Positions 1 to 5,882 of a stretch of 10,002 bases of DNA are shown in pieces. How positions within the stretch are numbered: position 1 is the stretch's first letter; the number at the start of each line of letters is the position of its first letter. Source of the stretch: Ruminococcaceae bacterium UBA6842 (GTDB taxonomy: Bacteria; Bacillota; Clostridia; Oscillospirales; Acutalibacteraceae). The stretch is from assembly GCA_002451855.1 (NCBI GenBank), contig DKDS01000084.1, positions 17,397 through 27,398 on the forward strand. Direction: 5' to 3'. The notes under the pieces are model-generated. The model worked only from the letters and a program-made list of their open reading frames with translations. It was not told the DNA's origin and made no database searches. Both the position numbers and the translations under genes were made by a program.

Positions 1-2
1 GG

Positions 3-125
3 GAAGCGCCTGAAAATAATCAAAGGCAGGACAGAACGCAAAAGCGAAGGCTTAAAAAGCAAAGGCAGGCAAATTACGGCGCCGAAATTGAAAACAGAAC
101 ACAGGACGAAAATATTGAATATTAG
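3..125 (+). CDS. C-terminal tail of an unidentified protein (partial, 5' end outside window)
   Basis: Frame 3 is open from the window edge to a TAG at 123-125. It encodes about 40 residues that are strongly charged and rich in Gln, Arg, Lys and Glu (for example RTQKRRLKKQRQANYG), ending in ENIEY. The stop overlaps the ribosome binding site (TAGGAG, 123-128) of the next gene, the spacing expected of two consecutive operon genes. Frame 1 is also open here, but its Lys/Arg/Ile-heavy translation and the position of the binding site favour frame 3. In elements of this type the upstream gene is often a relaxase or primase-like protein, but nothing in these residues identifies it. Confidence 0.55.
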   Translation, partial: EAPENNQRQDRTQKRRLKKQRQANYGAEIENRTQDENIEY

Positions 126-135
126 GAGATTTACA

Positions 136-510
136 ATGAACAAATACTTTGTATCCGTTATAGACGGTAACGCCGTTTTTACAGACGGTAAGGATTTTTT
201 TATTGATACGGTATTGAGCGAAGCTGACGCCGTACCGGGTATGTTTACGGAAAGCGAAGAAGCAATGTTAAAAATAAATGCTTCAAAGCTTTTGGATACG
301 GCGAGAAAAATTGCGACCGCAAATTCGAGGCTTAAACGATTTGCGTTTGTGAGCTGCGATTCCGAACTGAATTATGCTGTTGTCGCCGGAATAGGTGACG
401 GAACGCCCGAGGGCGAGGAATATAACGGGAACTGGATTAAGCTTGAAAATCCCGATTTAAAAGCTGTTTCGGATAATTTCTTTGAGAACCGTAAGGGTGA
501 TACCTTATGA
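136..510 (+). CDS. Unknown 124-residue acidic element protein
   Basis: I do not recognise this family. The chosen start is the ATG at 136 (MNKYFVSVIDGN), preceded by AGGAG at 124-128. An ATG at 88 in the same frame has no binding site and would read through the tail of the upstream gene. The product is small, acidic and soluble-looking, with no signal peptide, membrane segment or cysteine motif. It has a beta-rich N terminus (YFVSVIDGNAVFTDGKDFFI), a helical middle (LLDTARKIATANSRLKRF) and a Gly/Glu-rich turn (GIGDGTPEGEEYNGNW). Its stop overlaps the next start by 4 bp (ATGA), so it is very probably translationally coupled to the ArdC-like gene. Position within a transfer gene cluster suggests an accessory protein of the mobile element; no function can be assigned. 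Confidence 0.8.
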   Translation: MNKYFVSVIDGNAVFTDGKDFFIDTVLSEADAVPGMFTESEEAMLKINASKLLDTARKIATANSRLKRFAFVSCDSELNYAVVAGIGDGTPEGEEYNGNWIKLENPDLKAVSDNFFENRKGDTL

Positions 511-1577
511 ATAATTCCGACTTACATAAACAGTCTTATAAAGAATTAAGCGGCGATTTTTCTGATTTGGTTCTTGAAAAAACTGAAAGTAACTTTCAGT
601 TTTCGGGTAAAGGTGTAACATCACAGCTTGAGAAAATAAGGGAGAATATTGCTGAGGCAAAAGCAACCAAAAACGGCAGAGAGCTTCTCGTTATAATGAC
701 CGAGCAGGCAAGAATTTGGAAACCTACCTTTTCGGAATATAAGGAAATATTGGATTTCAGAGCTAAATTTCATAAGTACAGTATGCGTAATAATGCTCTT
801 ATTTATATGCAAAATCCCAATGCCTCATATGTGGGAAGCTTTAAACATTTTAAGGATTTGGGATACAAAATAAATAAGGGTGAACACGGAATGTTTGTTT
901 TGGCTCCTCGTAAGCTTGCTATGGCTGAGGTAAACCCCGGTGAATGGAAATCAATGAAGGAGCTTACAGAGAAACAGCTTGAGGCTGTGAAAAACGGCGC
1001 ACTTAAGGTCAGAGACAAAACCTATTTTGTCAACGGATATGTATTTGATATTTCACAAACCGATTGCCCGTCTGAGGATCTGCCGAAGCTGTTGAGGGGA
1101 ATGTCGCGTAAAATAAATGCGGAAGAATACTATGACGCATTAAAAAACATTGTCGGCGAATACGGTATCGGCTTTAGCGAAGAAAACCTTAAGTCTGTCA
1201 CGCTTAAGGGCTATTACATTCCGTCCGAGGAGCGTATAGTTATCAACGAACGGATTTCCCTGACGGATAAAGCCGTCGTCATAACTCATGAGCTGTCGCA
1301 CGCATTGCTCCACGCCGGAAATACCGAGCTGTCGGAAAACCAAATTGAGTTTGAAGCTGAAAGCACCGCATATATTGCCCTGAAACAATCGGGCTTTGAT
1401 ATGTCTGATTATTCCTTTGGTTATATAAAAGGCTACTTAAGCAATTTGTCCCCCGACGAGCTGCAAAAGGCTCTGACTCGGATAGACAACTGCGGAAATC
1501 TTTTGTCGGAAAAAATCGGAGAGCAGCTTGATATTTCTCAGGCTATCGGCGCAGCTCCGGAGCTTGAAATTTGTTAA
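507..1577 (+). CDS. ArdC-like protein: ssDNA-binding N-terminal domain plus ImmA/IrrE-type zinc metalloprotease domain
   Basis: Residues about 85-135 resemble the ArdC/LtrC N-terminal domain: YSMRNNALIYMQNP, then a VGSFKHFKDLGYKINKGEHG stretch. A second domain carries the zinc-protease signature HELSHALLH at residues 261-269 (ligands H261 and H265, catalytic E262). A downstream acidic helix (EFEAESTAYIA, about 281-291) should supply the third ligand. ArdC proteins of conjugative plasmids bind single-stranded DNA and protect incoming DNA from restriction; whether this one does so, or cleaves a repressor as ImmA proteins do, cannot be told from sequence. At 356 residues it is slightly longer than typical ArdC. 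The start overlaps the preceding stop by 4 bp. The first 35 residues include a copy of the element's palindrome (579-603), translated as part of KTESNFQF. Confidence 0.85.
   Translation: MNNSDLHKQSYKELSGDFSDLVLEKTESNFQFSGKGVTSQLEKIRENIAEAKATKNGRELLVIMTEQARIWKPTFSEYKEILDFRAKFHKYSMRNNALIYMQNPNASYVGSFKHFKDLGYKINKGEHGMFVLAPRKLAMAEVNPGEWKSMKELTEKQLEAVKNGALKVRDKTYFVNGYVFDISQTDCPSEDLPKLLRGMSRKINAEEYYDALKNIVGEYGIGFSEENLKSVTLKGYYIPSEERIVINERISLTDKAVVITHELSHALLHAGNTELSENQIEFEAESTAYIALKQSGFDMSDYSFGYIKGYLSNLSPDELQKALTRIDNCGNLLSEKIGEQLDISQAIGAAPELEIC
579..603. repeat. Palindrome copy 1 (inside the ArdC-like gene)
   Basis: The 12-base arm AAAACTGAAAGT at 579-590 is followed by one base (A591) and its exact reverse complement at 592-603. 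The same palindrome recurs at 4740-4764, 6842-6868 and, with one changed central base, at 7191-7217. This is the only copy inside a coding sequence, and it is followed by TTTT then CGGG rather than a long T-run, so a simple terminator role is unlikely here. Confidence 0.85.
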
Positions 1578-1598
1578 AGGCTTATTATTAATAAAAGG

Positions 1599-1718
1599 AT
1601 GAAAGTGTAAAGCATTGTATCAACAGGATTTATTTTCTTTTGGCAGGAACGCCCTGTCGAAATCTTCGGTTTCGGCGGTGCGGTTCACAATGTCAGTGAG
1701 CTTTCAAAAGAAAATTAA
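1599..1718 (+). pseudogene. Possible small protein gene interrupted by an early stop
   Basis: An ATG at 1599 starts a 39-codon frame that is open to a TAA at 1716-1718 except for a TAA at codon 4 (1608-1610). The part after the stop reads like a real protein: FFWQERPVEIFGFGG followed by AVHNVSELSKEN. AAAGG at 1594-1598 sits too close to the ATG to be an ideal binding site. The final stop abuts the thymidine kinase ribosome binding site (AAGGAGG, 1717-1723), typical operon packing. It may be a small gene broken by a point mutation, a gene with a non-canonical start after 1610, or chance. A competing frame starting at TTG 1615 and ending at 1728 looks less protein-like. No family recognised. 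Confidence 0.3.
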
Positions 1719-1730
1719 GGAGGCTTAAAA

Positions 1731-2309
1731 ATGGCTAAATTATATTTTAAATACGGTGCTATGGGCAGTTCTAAAACTGCTCAGGCACTTATCACAAAAT
1801 TTAATTATGAAGAAAAAGGTATGAGGGCTTTACTCTTAAAGCCCGCCGTTGATACAAGAGACGGTGCGGCTCTTGTGAAATCAAGAATCGGGCTTTCTTC
1901 TGAAGCATTGGTTTTTAATCGGGAGGAAAATCTTTTCGATATAATCAGATACAATGATATTGCTCGCTGTCCGAATGCGGTAATTATTGACGAGGCTCAG
2001 TTTTTAACAAGAAAGCAGGTAGAGCAACTTCGGACGGCTGCGGATAAAGAAAACATATCCGTGCTTTGCTTTGGACTTCGGACGGATTTCCGAATAAGAT
2101 TGTTCGAAGGAAGTAAGGCGCTGTTTGAGCTTGCCGACAGTATTTCAGAAATAAAATCTGTATGCAGCTGCGGAAACAAAGCTTCCGTAAATGCCCGAAT
2201 AGATAAAGAGGGAAAGATAATTACAGACGGAGAACAGGTTGACATCGGCGGCAACGAAAAATATGTAAGTATGTGCTACAAATGCTATCGGGAAAAATGC
2301 TGTAAGTAA
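1731..2309 (+). CDS. tdk: Thymidine kinase (type II, TK1-like)
   Basis: This enzyme phosphorylates thymidine (and deoxyuridine) with ATP in the pyrimidine salvage pathway, in the cytoplasm. Visible hallmarks, in order: a P-loop GAMGSSKT at residues 9-16, the Mg-binding/catalytic VIIDEAQFL at 84-92 (E88 the presumed general base), the FGLRTDF strand at 114-120, and a structural zinc site with C145 and C147 paired with C182 and C185. A lasso loop runs between the two cysteine pairs. The length of 192 residues is normal for the family. The start is set by AAGGAGG at 1717-1723, 7 bases upstream. An intrinsic terminator follows directly (2333-2358). In the P-loop, MGSSKT replaces the commoner MFSGKT, a variant that keeps the Lys-Thr. 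It is unusual cargo: it sits between the ArdC-like and coupling-protein genes of the mobile element. Confidence 0.93.
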   Translation: MAKLYFKYGAMGSSKTAQALITKFNYEEKGMRALLLKPAVDTRDGAALVKSRIGLSSEALVFNREENLFDIIRYNDIARCPNAVIIDEAQFLTRKQVEQLRTAADKENISVLCFGLRTDFRIRLFEGSKALFELADSISEIKSVCSCGNKASVNARIDKEGKIITDGEQVDIGGNEKYVSMCYKCYREKCCK

Positions 2310-2332
2310 AACTCCCAAAGCTTAATAATACA

Positions 2333-2365
2333 AAAAGTCCGTGAAATGACGGACTTTTGATTTTT
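2333..2365 (+). terminator. Rho-independent terminator after tdk
   Basis: A perfect 10-bp stem AAAAGTCCGT (2333-2342) pairs with ACGGACTTTT (2349-2358) around a 6-base loop. It is followed by GATTTTT. It ends the tdk transcript 23 bases after the stop codon, so the coupling-protein gene probably needs read-through or its own start signal; a TATGAT at 2378-2383 is a possible -10 box. Confidence 0.85.
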
Positions 2366-2407
2366 CTGAAAGACAAATATGATATTTTAAAAAGGAGGTT
2401 CTTAACA

Positions 2408-4387
2408 TTGCGGAAATTCCGGTTGGAAGATTTAATTATATATTTCCTGACTGTTGTTTTAACTGAGCTTTTGCTCAGTTTTTTATTTTGTACGCAAACG
2501 ATTATAAATCAGGGTGTCAGGGTTTTATGGCGTCTTACATATACGGGGGATTTTTTAATACTGCGTTGGATTTTGGCGCTTATACTCGGAGTGTTATTTT
2601 CTTCGCTTATATACGATTCTTGGAATTCTAAAGGATTAAATGATATAAAGCTGAAAACTGCCGGAAACGGTCAGTTCGGCACAGCAAGGTGGCTTAGCGA
2701 AAAACGCTTTAACGAGCTTTTTAAAACCGTAAAACCGTCCTCGGCGGACACACCGGGCTTTGTGATTAAATGCGATAAAAACCGTTTTACCGTAGATACC
2801 TCAGACCAAAACGCAATAATATATGCGCCGCCCGGAAGTATGAAAACCAAAGGAATAAATATACCGGGTATATATTACAACGCTCTTGTAAACAAAAACA
2901 CCGGAGGCAACGGCGCCAGTATGATACTGGTGGATGTCAAGGGCGAGGAATATGAAACGACATCGGCGGAGCTGGAAGCCTGCGGATACGAAACGGTTGT
3001 AATAGATTTCAGAAATCCTATGCTTTCCGACCGATATAACATAATGAACGAAATAAACGGATTTATGGATATCGTTAATAATTCGGAAAACGAATACGAC
3101 CGTATTGTTGCAAGGAGCCGAGCTGAAGAATGTGCGCAGCAGCTATCTAAATCTATCTGCTCTGCCGCTTCCTCTAAATCGACAAGCGAAGCGTCGGAAT
3201 ACTTCAAAAACACAGCCGAAGGACTTACAACAGCACTTATTTTGTTGGTGTCGGAACACGGTGCGCCCGAAGAGCGGCATATAATATCTGTTTTTATGCT
3301 GATAATCGAGCTTAACGGTCTTATTCAGAATGATGGAACGAAAAAATCCGAAAGTCAGAAAAACAAATTAAAAGAGCTTCTTGAAATAATCCCTGAATCC
3401 GTGCGGATAAAAATGCATTCCGGAGCCTCATTCAGCGCTGATGTCAAAACCTCAATGAATATTTTTTCTTCTGCGCTTTCTAAGCTTTTAGGATTTGTAA
3501 ATCCGGAAATAGAGCAAATGATATGCCGGCATACTCAGGGGCTTGAACCTAAGCTTCTTGTAGAAAAGCCGGTTGCTTTTTTTATTATAATTCCGGACTA
3601 TAAAAACAATCTTGATTTTTTCTCTTCGCTTCTGATACGGCAATTTTTAGACAGCCTTATGAATGAAGCTAATAACTACCCTCAGTGCAGGCTTCCCCGT
3701 CAGATACAAATATGGTGGGATGAGTTCGGCAACAGTCCTTATGTTCAAAGACTGGCAAAGGTAGTTACCGCCGCGAGAAGCCGTAATATACGCTTGTTTT
3801 TGACCCTGCAATCTCATTCGCAGATAAACGAGAACTATCCGCGGTCGGAGGCTGAAACCATACAGGAAAATATACAGCTTATAGCGTTTGCGGCTCCCGG
3901 AGCCGACGCCTATAAAACCGCTAAAGGATTTTCGGATTTGCTCGGAAAATATACCGCGCAGTCCGGCAGCATAAGCACCGGCAAGAAAAGCAATTCAAAA
4001 TCTCAGAGCATACAGCTTATGGGCAGAGAATTACTTACTCCAAACGAAATTTTAAGTCTTCCGCAGGGAACCTTTGTTTTTCGTAAAACAGGTGAAGACC
4101 CGTTTAAAATATCTGTCAGGCTGTGGTGGGAATGCTTTAGCCTGAAACCGTTTGTCAATAACAGGAAACCGCATAATATTGTGAAAATACCGTATCTGAG
4201 CGAGGAAAAGCTGAAAGAAAAATACGGAAGTCCCGTTTCGGCGGAGAAATCTGAAATAAGCTCGCTTAAAGGTGTCTTTGACGAGGAACGCCTTGACGAT
4301 ACCGAGCCTGTTACTGTCTCAGCTCAAAACGCGCCCCCTGCAAAGCCCAAAAAAAGACTCGGCAGGAAAAAAACAACCGCAATTTAA
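2408..4387 (+). CDS. VirD4/TraG-type type IV coupling protein (conjugal transfer ATPase)
   Basis: T4CPs are membrane ATPases that deliver the relaxase-DNA complex to the conjugation channel. I chose the TTG at 2408 because AAAGGAGG (2391-2398) lies 9 bases upstream; the frame is open to an earlier TTG at 2357, which sits inside the tdk terminator. The product is 659 residues. Two N-terminal membrane helices lie at about residues 9-28 (LIIYFLTVVLTELLL) and 51-69 (ILRWILALILGVLF). The Walker A region is APPGSMKT (140-147), then LVDVKGEEYE (174-183, the VirD4 'DPKGE' strand), Walker B QIWWDEFGNSP (about 434-444) and TAARSRNIRLFLTLQSHSQ, the usual sensor stretch. The tail is basic (KPKKRLGRKK). 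Odd point: the Walker A lacks the first Gly and has Met in place of the Gly before Lys. Its stop overlaps the next gene's ribosome binding site. Confidence 0.9.
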   Translation: MRKFRLEDLIIYFLTVVLTELLLSFLFCTQTIINQGVRVLWRLTYTGDFLILRWILALILGVLFSSLIYDSWNSKGLNDIKLKTAGNGQFGTARWLSEKRFNELFKTVKPSSADTPGFVIKCDKNRFTVDTSDQNAIIYAPPGSMKTKGINIPGIYYNALVNKNTGGNGASMILVDVKGEEYETTSAELEACGYETVVIDFRNPMLSDRYNIMNEINGFMDIVNNSENEYDRIVARSRAEECAQQLSKSICSAASSKSTSEASEYFKNTAEGLTTALILLVSEHGAPEERHIISVFMLIIELNGLIQNDGTKKSESQKNKLKELLEIIPESVRIKMHSGASFSADVKTSMNIFSSALSKLLGFVNPEIEQMICRHTQGLEPKLLVEKPVAFFIIIPDYKNNLDFFSSLLIRQFLDSLMNEANNYPQCRLPRQIQIWWDEFGNSPYVQRLAKVVTAARSRNIRLFLTLQSHSQINENYPRSEAETIQENIQLIAFAAPGADAYKTAKGFSDLLGKYTAQSGSISTGKKSNSKSQSIQLMGRELLTPNEILSLPQGTFVFRKTGEDPFKISVRLWWECFSLKPFVNNRKPHNIVKIPYLSEEKLKEKYGSPVSAEKSEISSLKGVFDEERLDDTEPVTVSAQNAPPAKPKKRLGRKKTTAI

Positions 4388-4399
4388 GGAGATTTCAAA

Positions 4400-4747
4400 A
4401 TGAAATTTATTAATGTTACAAAAGAAAATACGGAAGAAATAGACGGATTTATACTTCCCGATTTCTTATTTGACGGAATAATAGGAGCCTCAACCCGTCT
4501 CGACAGTAAAATCTTATACGCATACCTTTTAAATAAATACAAAACGGCTCATAATCCTGACTGGGTTGATGAAAACGGAGACCAATATATGATTATAAAG
4601 CGAGACGATATGTGCGAAAATTTAGGCTGCTGTAAAAATACGGTTATCCGAATGAAAAGAGAGCTTAAGGATGTCGGTCTTGTTTACGAAAAGAATATAG
4701 GCTTTTGCAGCCGTCATATCTATTTGAAAATACCGTCCGAAAACTGA
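4400..4747 (+). CDS. Short stand-alone RepA_N-like winged-helix protein
   Basis: The 115 residues align by eye along their whole length with the N-terminal DNA-binding part of the RepA encoded just downstream. ILPDFLFDGIIGASTRLDSKILYAYLLNKY matches LPKFLFEGEFKKSLSAEAKVLYALL. DWVDENGDQYMIIKRDDMCENLGC matches GWANEKGEVYLIFPREEMCDMIGC. Both then continue into a second helix ending ELKDVGLV/ELKSVGLF. It lacks the linker with iterons and the C-terminal domain of full RepA, so it probably binds DNA without supporting initiation on its own. It may be a copy-number regulator, a competitor of RepA for the origin, or the remnant of a duplication. The start is set by AAGGAG at 4386-4391, and the binding site overlaps the stop of the coupling-protein gene. 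The stop codon lies inside a palindrome copy. Confidence 0.85.
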   Translation: MKFINVTKENTEEIDGFILPDFLFDGIIGASTRLDSKILYAYLLNKYKTAHNPDWVDENGDQYMIIKRDDMCENLGCCKNTVIRMKRELKDVGLVYEKNIGFCSRHIYLKIPSEN

Positions 4748-4765
4748 AAGTAACTTTCAGTTTTT
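4740..4765 (+). repeat. Palindrome copy 2, possible terminator of the short RepA_N-like gene
   Basis: Arms AAAACTGAAAGT (4740-4751) and its reverse complement (4753-4764) flank A4752, followed by one more T. The TGA stop of the upstream gene is at 4745-4747, within the left arm. A-run before and T-run after would allow weak termination in both directions, although the stem is short on G/C. Confidence 0.8.
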
Positions 4766-4784
4766 AATAATATATTTATCCGCC

Positions 4785-4817
4785 GCACCGTCTGAAAAGG
4801 ACGGTGCCTGTTTTTTT
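4785..4817 (+). terminator. Intrinsic terminator in the repA leader, abutting the repA ribosome binding site
   Basis: A perfect 8-bp stem GCACCGTC (4785-4792) pairs with GACGGTGC (4800-4807) around a 7-base loop, followed by CTG and seven T (4811-4817). The repA ribosome binding site AGGAG begins at the next base (4818). No promoter fits between this terminator and the repA start at 4832, so repA transcription must pass through it. That suits attenuation or antisense-RNA control of initiator level. Confidence 0.8.
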
Positions 4818-4831
4818 AGGAGATGTGGAAA

Positions 4832-5812
4832 ATGAAATTTAAGAGATTTAATATAAGTGAAGTAAACGCAGAAAGATATTATCAGCTGCCGAAGTTTTTG
4901 TTCGAGGGTGAATTTAAAAAATCCTTATCGGCAGAGGCTAAGGTATTGTATGCTCTGTTGCGCGACCGTTTTACCCTCTCCTGCAAAAACGGTTGGGCAA
5001 ATGAAAAGGGCGAGGTATACCTTATATTCCCCCGTGAGGAAATGTGCGATATGATAGGCTGTGGTATGCAAAAGATACGCCGTTTGATTTCGGAGCTGAA
5101 ATCGGTCGGACTTTTCGAAGAGGAACAGGTCGGACAAAATATGCCTAATCTTATTTTTCTGACATATGCAGACATCGGCGCCGAAGCTGCCCCCTCGGCC
5201 GAGACGGGTGGTAAAGAGAATGAAAATTCCCTATCCGAAACAGCACACAAAAATGTCCGCAAAGCCTTTATACAAGCGGACTGTCGAAAATCAACACTCC
5301 GAAAAAACGCCGTTTCCGAAAATCCTGAAATGACGAAAAATCTGAAAAATTCTGATAGTGACGGTGAAATAAAAACCGGACTGTCGAAAATCAACACTCC
5401 GGACTGTCGAAAATCGACACCTAATAAGAAGAATAATAATAAGACTGATTTATATAATCCTTCAATCTATCAGAATAGCTGTAATTATAACTGCGCTTTG
5501 AAAGAAACGAAAGAACAAATAGAATACGACCTTTTGAAAGCAGACTATCCCTCTTCGCCGTATACTCCGAATATCGTTGACGGAATTACGGAAATAATAA
5601 CCGAAGTGAAGCTTGCCTCGGAGCCGCATATACGAATCGGCAGCAGCTCCTACTTGACAGAAGTTTTTAAAAGCAAGCTCGCTAAGCTTACGAGCATTGA
5701 TATTGCGGATGTAATAGAACGCTTTAAAAATCTGATTACTCCGCCCTCAAACCCGAGAGCTTATCTTACCGCTATGCTTTATAACGCAAAGGCAGATAAC
5801 TCCCTTTTCTGA
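4832..5812 (+). CDS. repA: RepA_N-family replication initiator protein
   Basis: Initiator of theta-type plasmid replication in Firmicutes; it binds iterons at an origin that in this family lies inside its own gene. The start is ATG 4832 with AGGAG at 4818-4822, 9 bases upstream; an ATG at 4823 touches that site and is too close. Residues about 15-110 form the RepA_N winged-helix domain (YYQLPKFLFEGEFKKSLSAE, then YLIFPREEMCDMIGC and IRRLISELKSVGLF). Residues about 120-225 are a low-complexity polar linker rich in Lys, Asn, Ser and Thr that covers the iteron repeats. Residues about 228-326 form a helical C-terminal domain ending PSNPRAYLTAMLYNAKADNS, as in clostridial RepA proteins. The 326-residue length is normal. 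A terminator directly before its ribosome binding site suggests attenuation of expression. Confidence 0.92.
   Translation: MKFKRFNISEVNAERYYQLPKFLFEGEFKKSLSAEAKVLYALLRDRFTLSCKNGWANEKGEVYLIFPREEMCDMIGCGMQKIRRLISELKSVGLFEEEQVGQNMPNLIFLTYADIGAEAAPSAETGGKENENSLSETAHKNVRKAFIQADCRKSTLRKNAVSENPEMTKNLKNSDSDGEIKTGLSKINTPDCRKSTPNKKNNNKTDLYNPSIYQNSCNYNCALKETKEQIEYDLLKADYPSSPYTPNIVDGITEIITEVKLASEPHIRIGSSSYLTEVFKSKLAKLTSIDIADVIERFKNLITPPSNPRAYLTAMLYNAKADNSLF
5278..5422 (+). repeat. Three iteron-like direct repeats within repA (probable replication origin)
   Basis: The unit GGACTGTCGAAAATCAACAC plus CTCC occurs at 5278-5300 and 5378-5400. A variant with CGACACCTA at its end occurs at 5401-5422, directly abutting the second copy. 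Start-to-start distances are exactly 100 and 23 bp. The core TGTCGA-AAA-TCGACA is a perfect inverted repeat in copy 3 and one base short of it in copies 1 and 2. Copies 1 and 3 are read as D-C-R-K-S-T, copy 2 in another frame as G-L-S-K-I-N-T-P, so the DNA and not the peptide is conserved. An origin inside repA is established for RepA_N plasmids; the assignment here is inferred from that. Confidence 0.75.
5419..5475. other. A/T-rich stretch beside the iterons (candidate DNA unwinding element)
   Basis: Immediately after the third repeat the sequence becomes almost free of G and C (ACCTAATAAGAAGAATAATA and on through ATTTATATAATCC). In the protein it encodes an Asn/Lys-rich segment (PNKKNNNKTDLYN). 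Iterons next to an A/T-rich tract are the standard arrangement of theta origins. Role inferred from position and composition only. Confidence 0.4.
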
Positions 5813-5825
5813 AAAACCGTTTCTC

Positions 5826-5834
5826 TGTTAAAAT
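5826..5834 (+). promoter_or_regulatory. Possible extended -10 promoter for the integrase gene
   Basis: TG (5826-5827), one base, then TAAAAT (5829-5834) gives an extended -10 element in the 70-bp gap between repA and the integrase gene; predicted start near 5841. No convincing -35 box is seen. A short inverted repeat GTGT/ACAC (5842-5857) follows and could be a regulator or recombinase site. Confidence 0.35.
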
Positions 5835-5882
5835 AGTGGTTGTGTGCGATAAAACACGATTATTATTTTCGGAGGAATCAGA

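Noticed and set aside
88..135. N-terminal extension of the first full gene to an ATG at 88
   Set aside because: No ribosome binding site before 88, the region is better explained by the tail of the upstream gene in frame 3, and AGGAG is correctly placed for ATG 136.
1615..1728. Alternative 37-residue frame from TTG 1615 overlapping the broken small gene
   Set aside because: Its translation is Ser/Lys-rich and less protein-like, TTG lacks a binding site, and its stop falls after the tdk ribosome binding site.
2357..2407. Earlier TTG start for the coupling protein at 2357
   Set aside because: It lies inside the tdk terminator stem and has no binding site, whereas AAAGGAGG precedes the TTG at 2408 by 9 bases.
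4882..5397. Long minus-strand open frame (171 codons) opposite repA
   Set aside because: Shadow of the repA coding frame; Ser/Phe-rich translation, no binding site, no domain.
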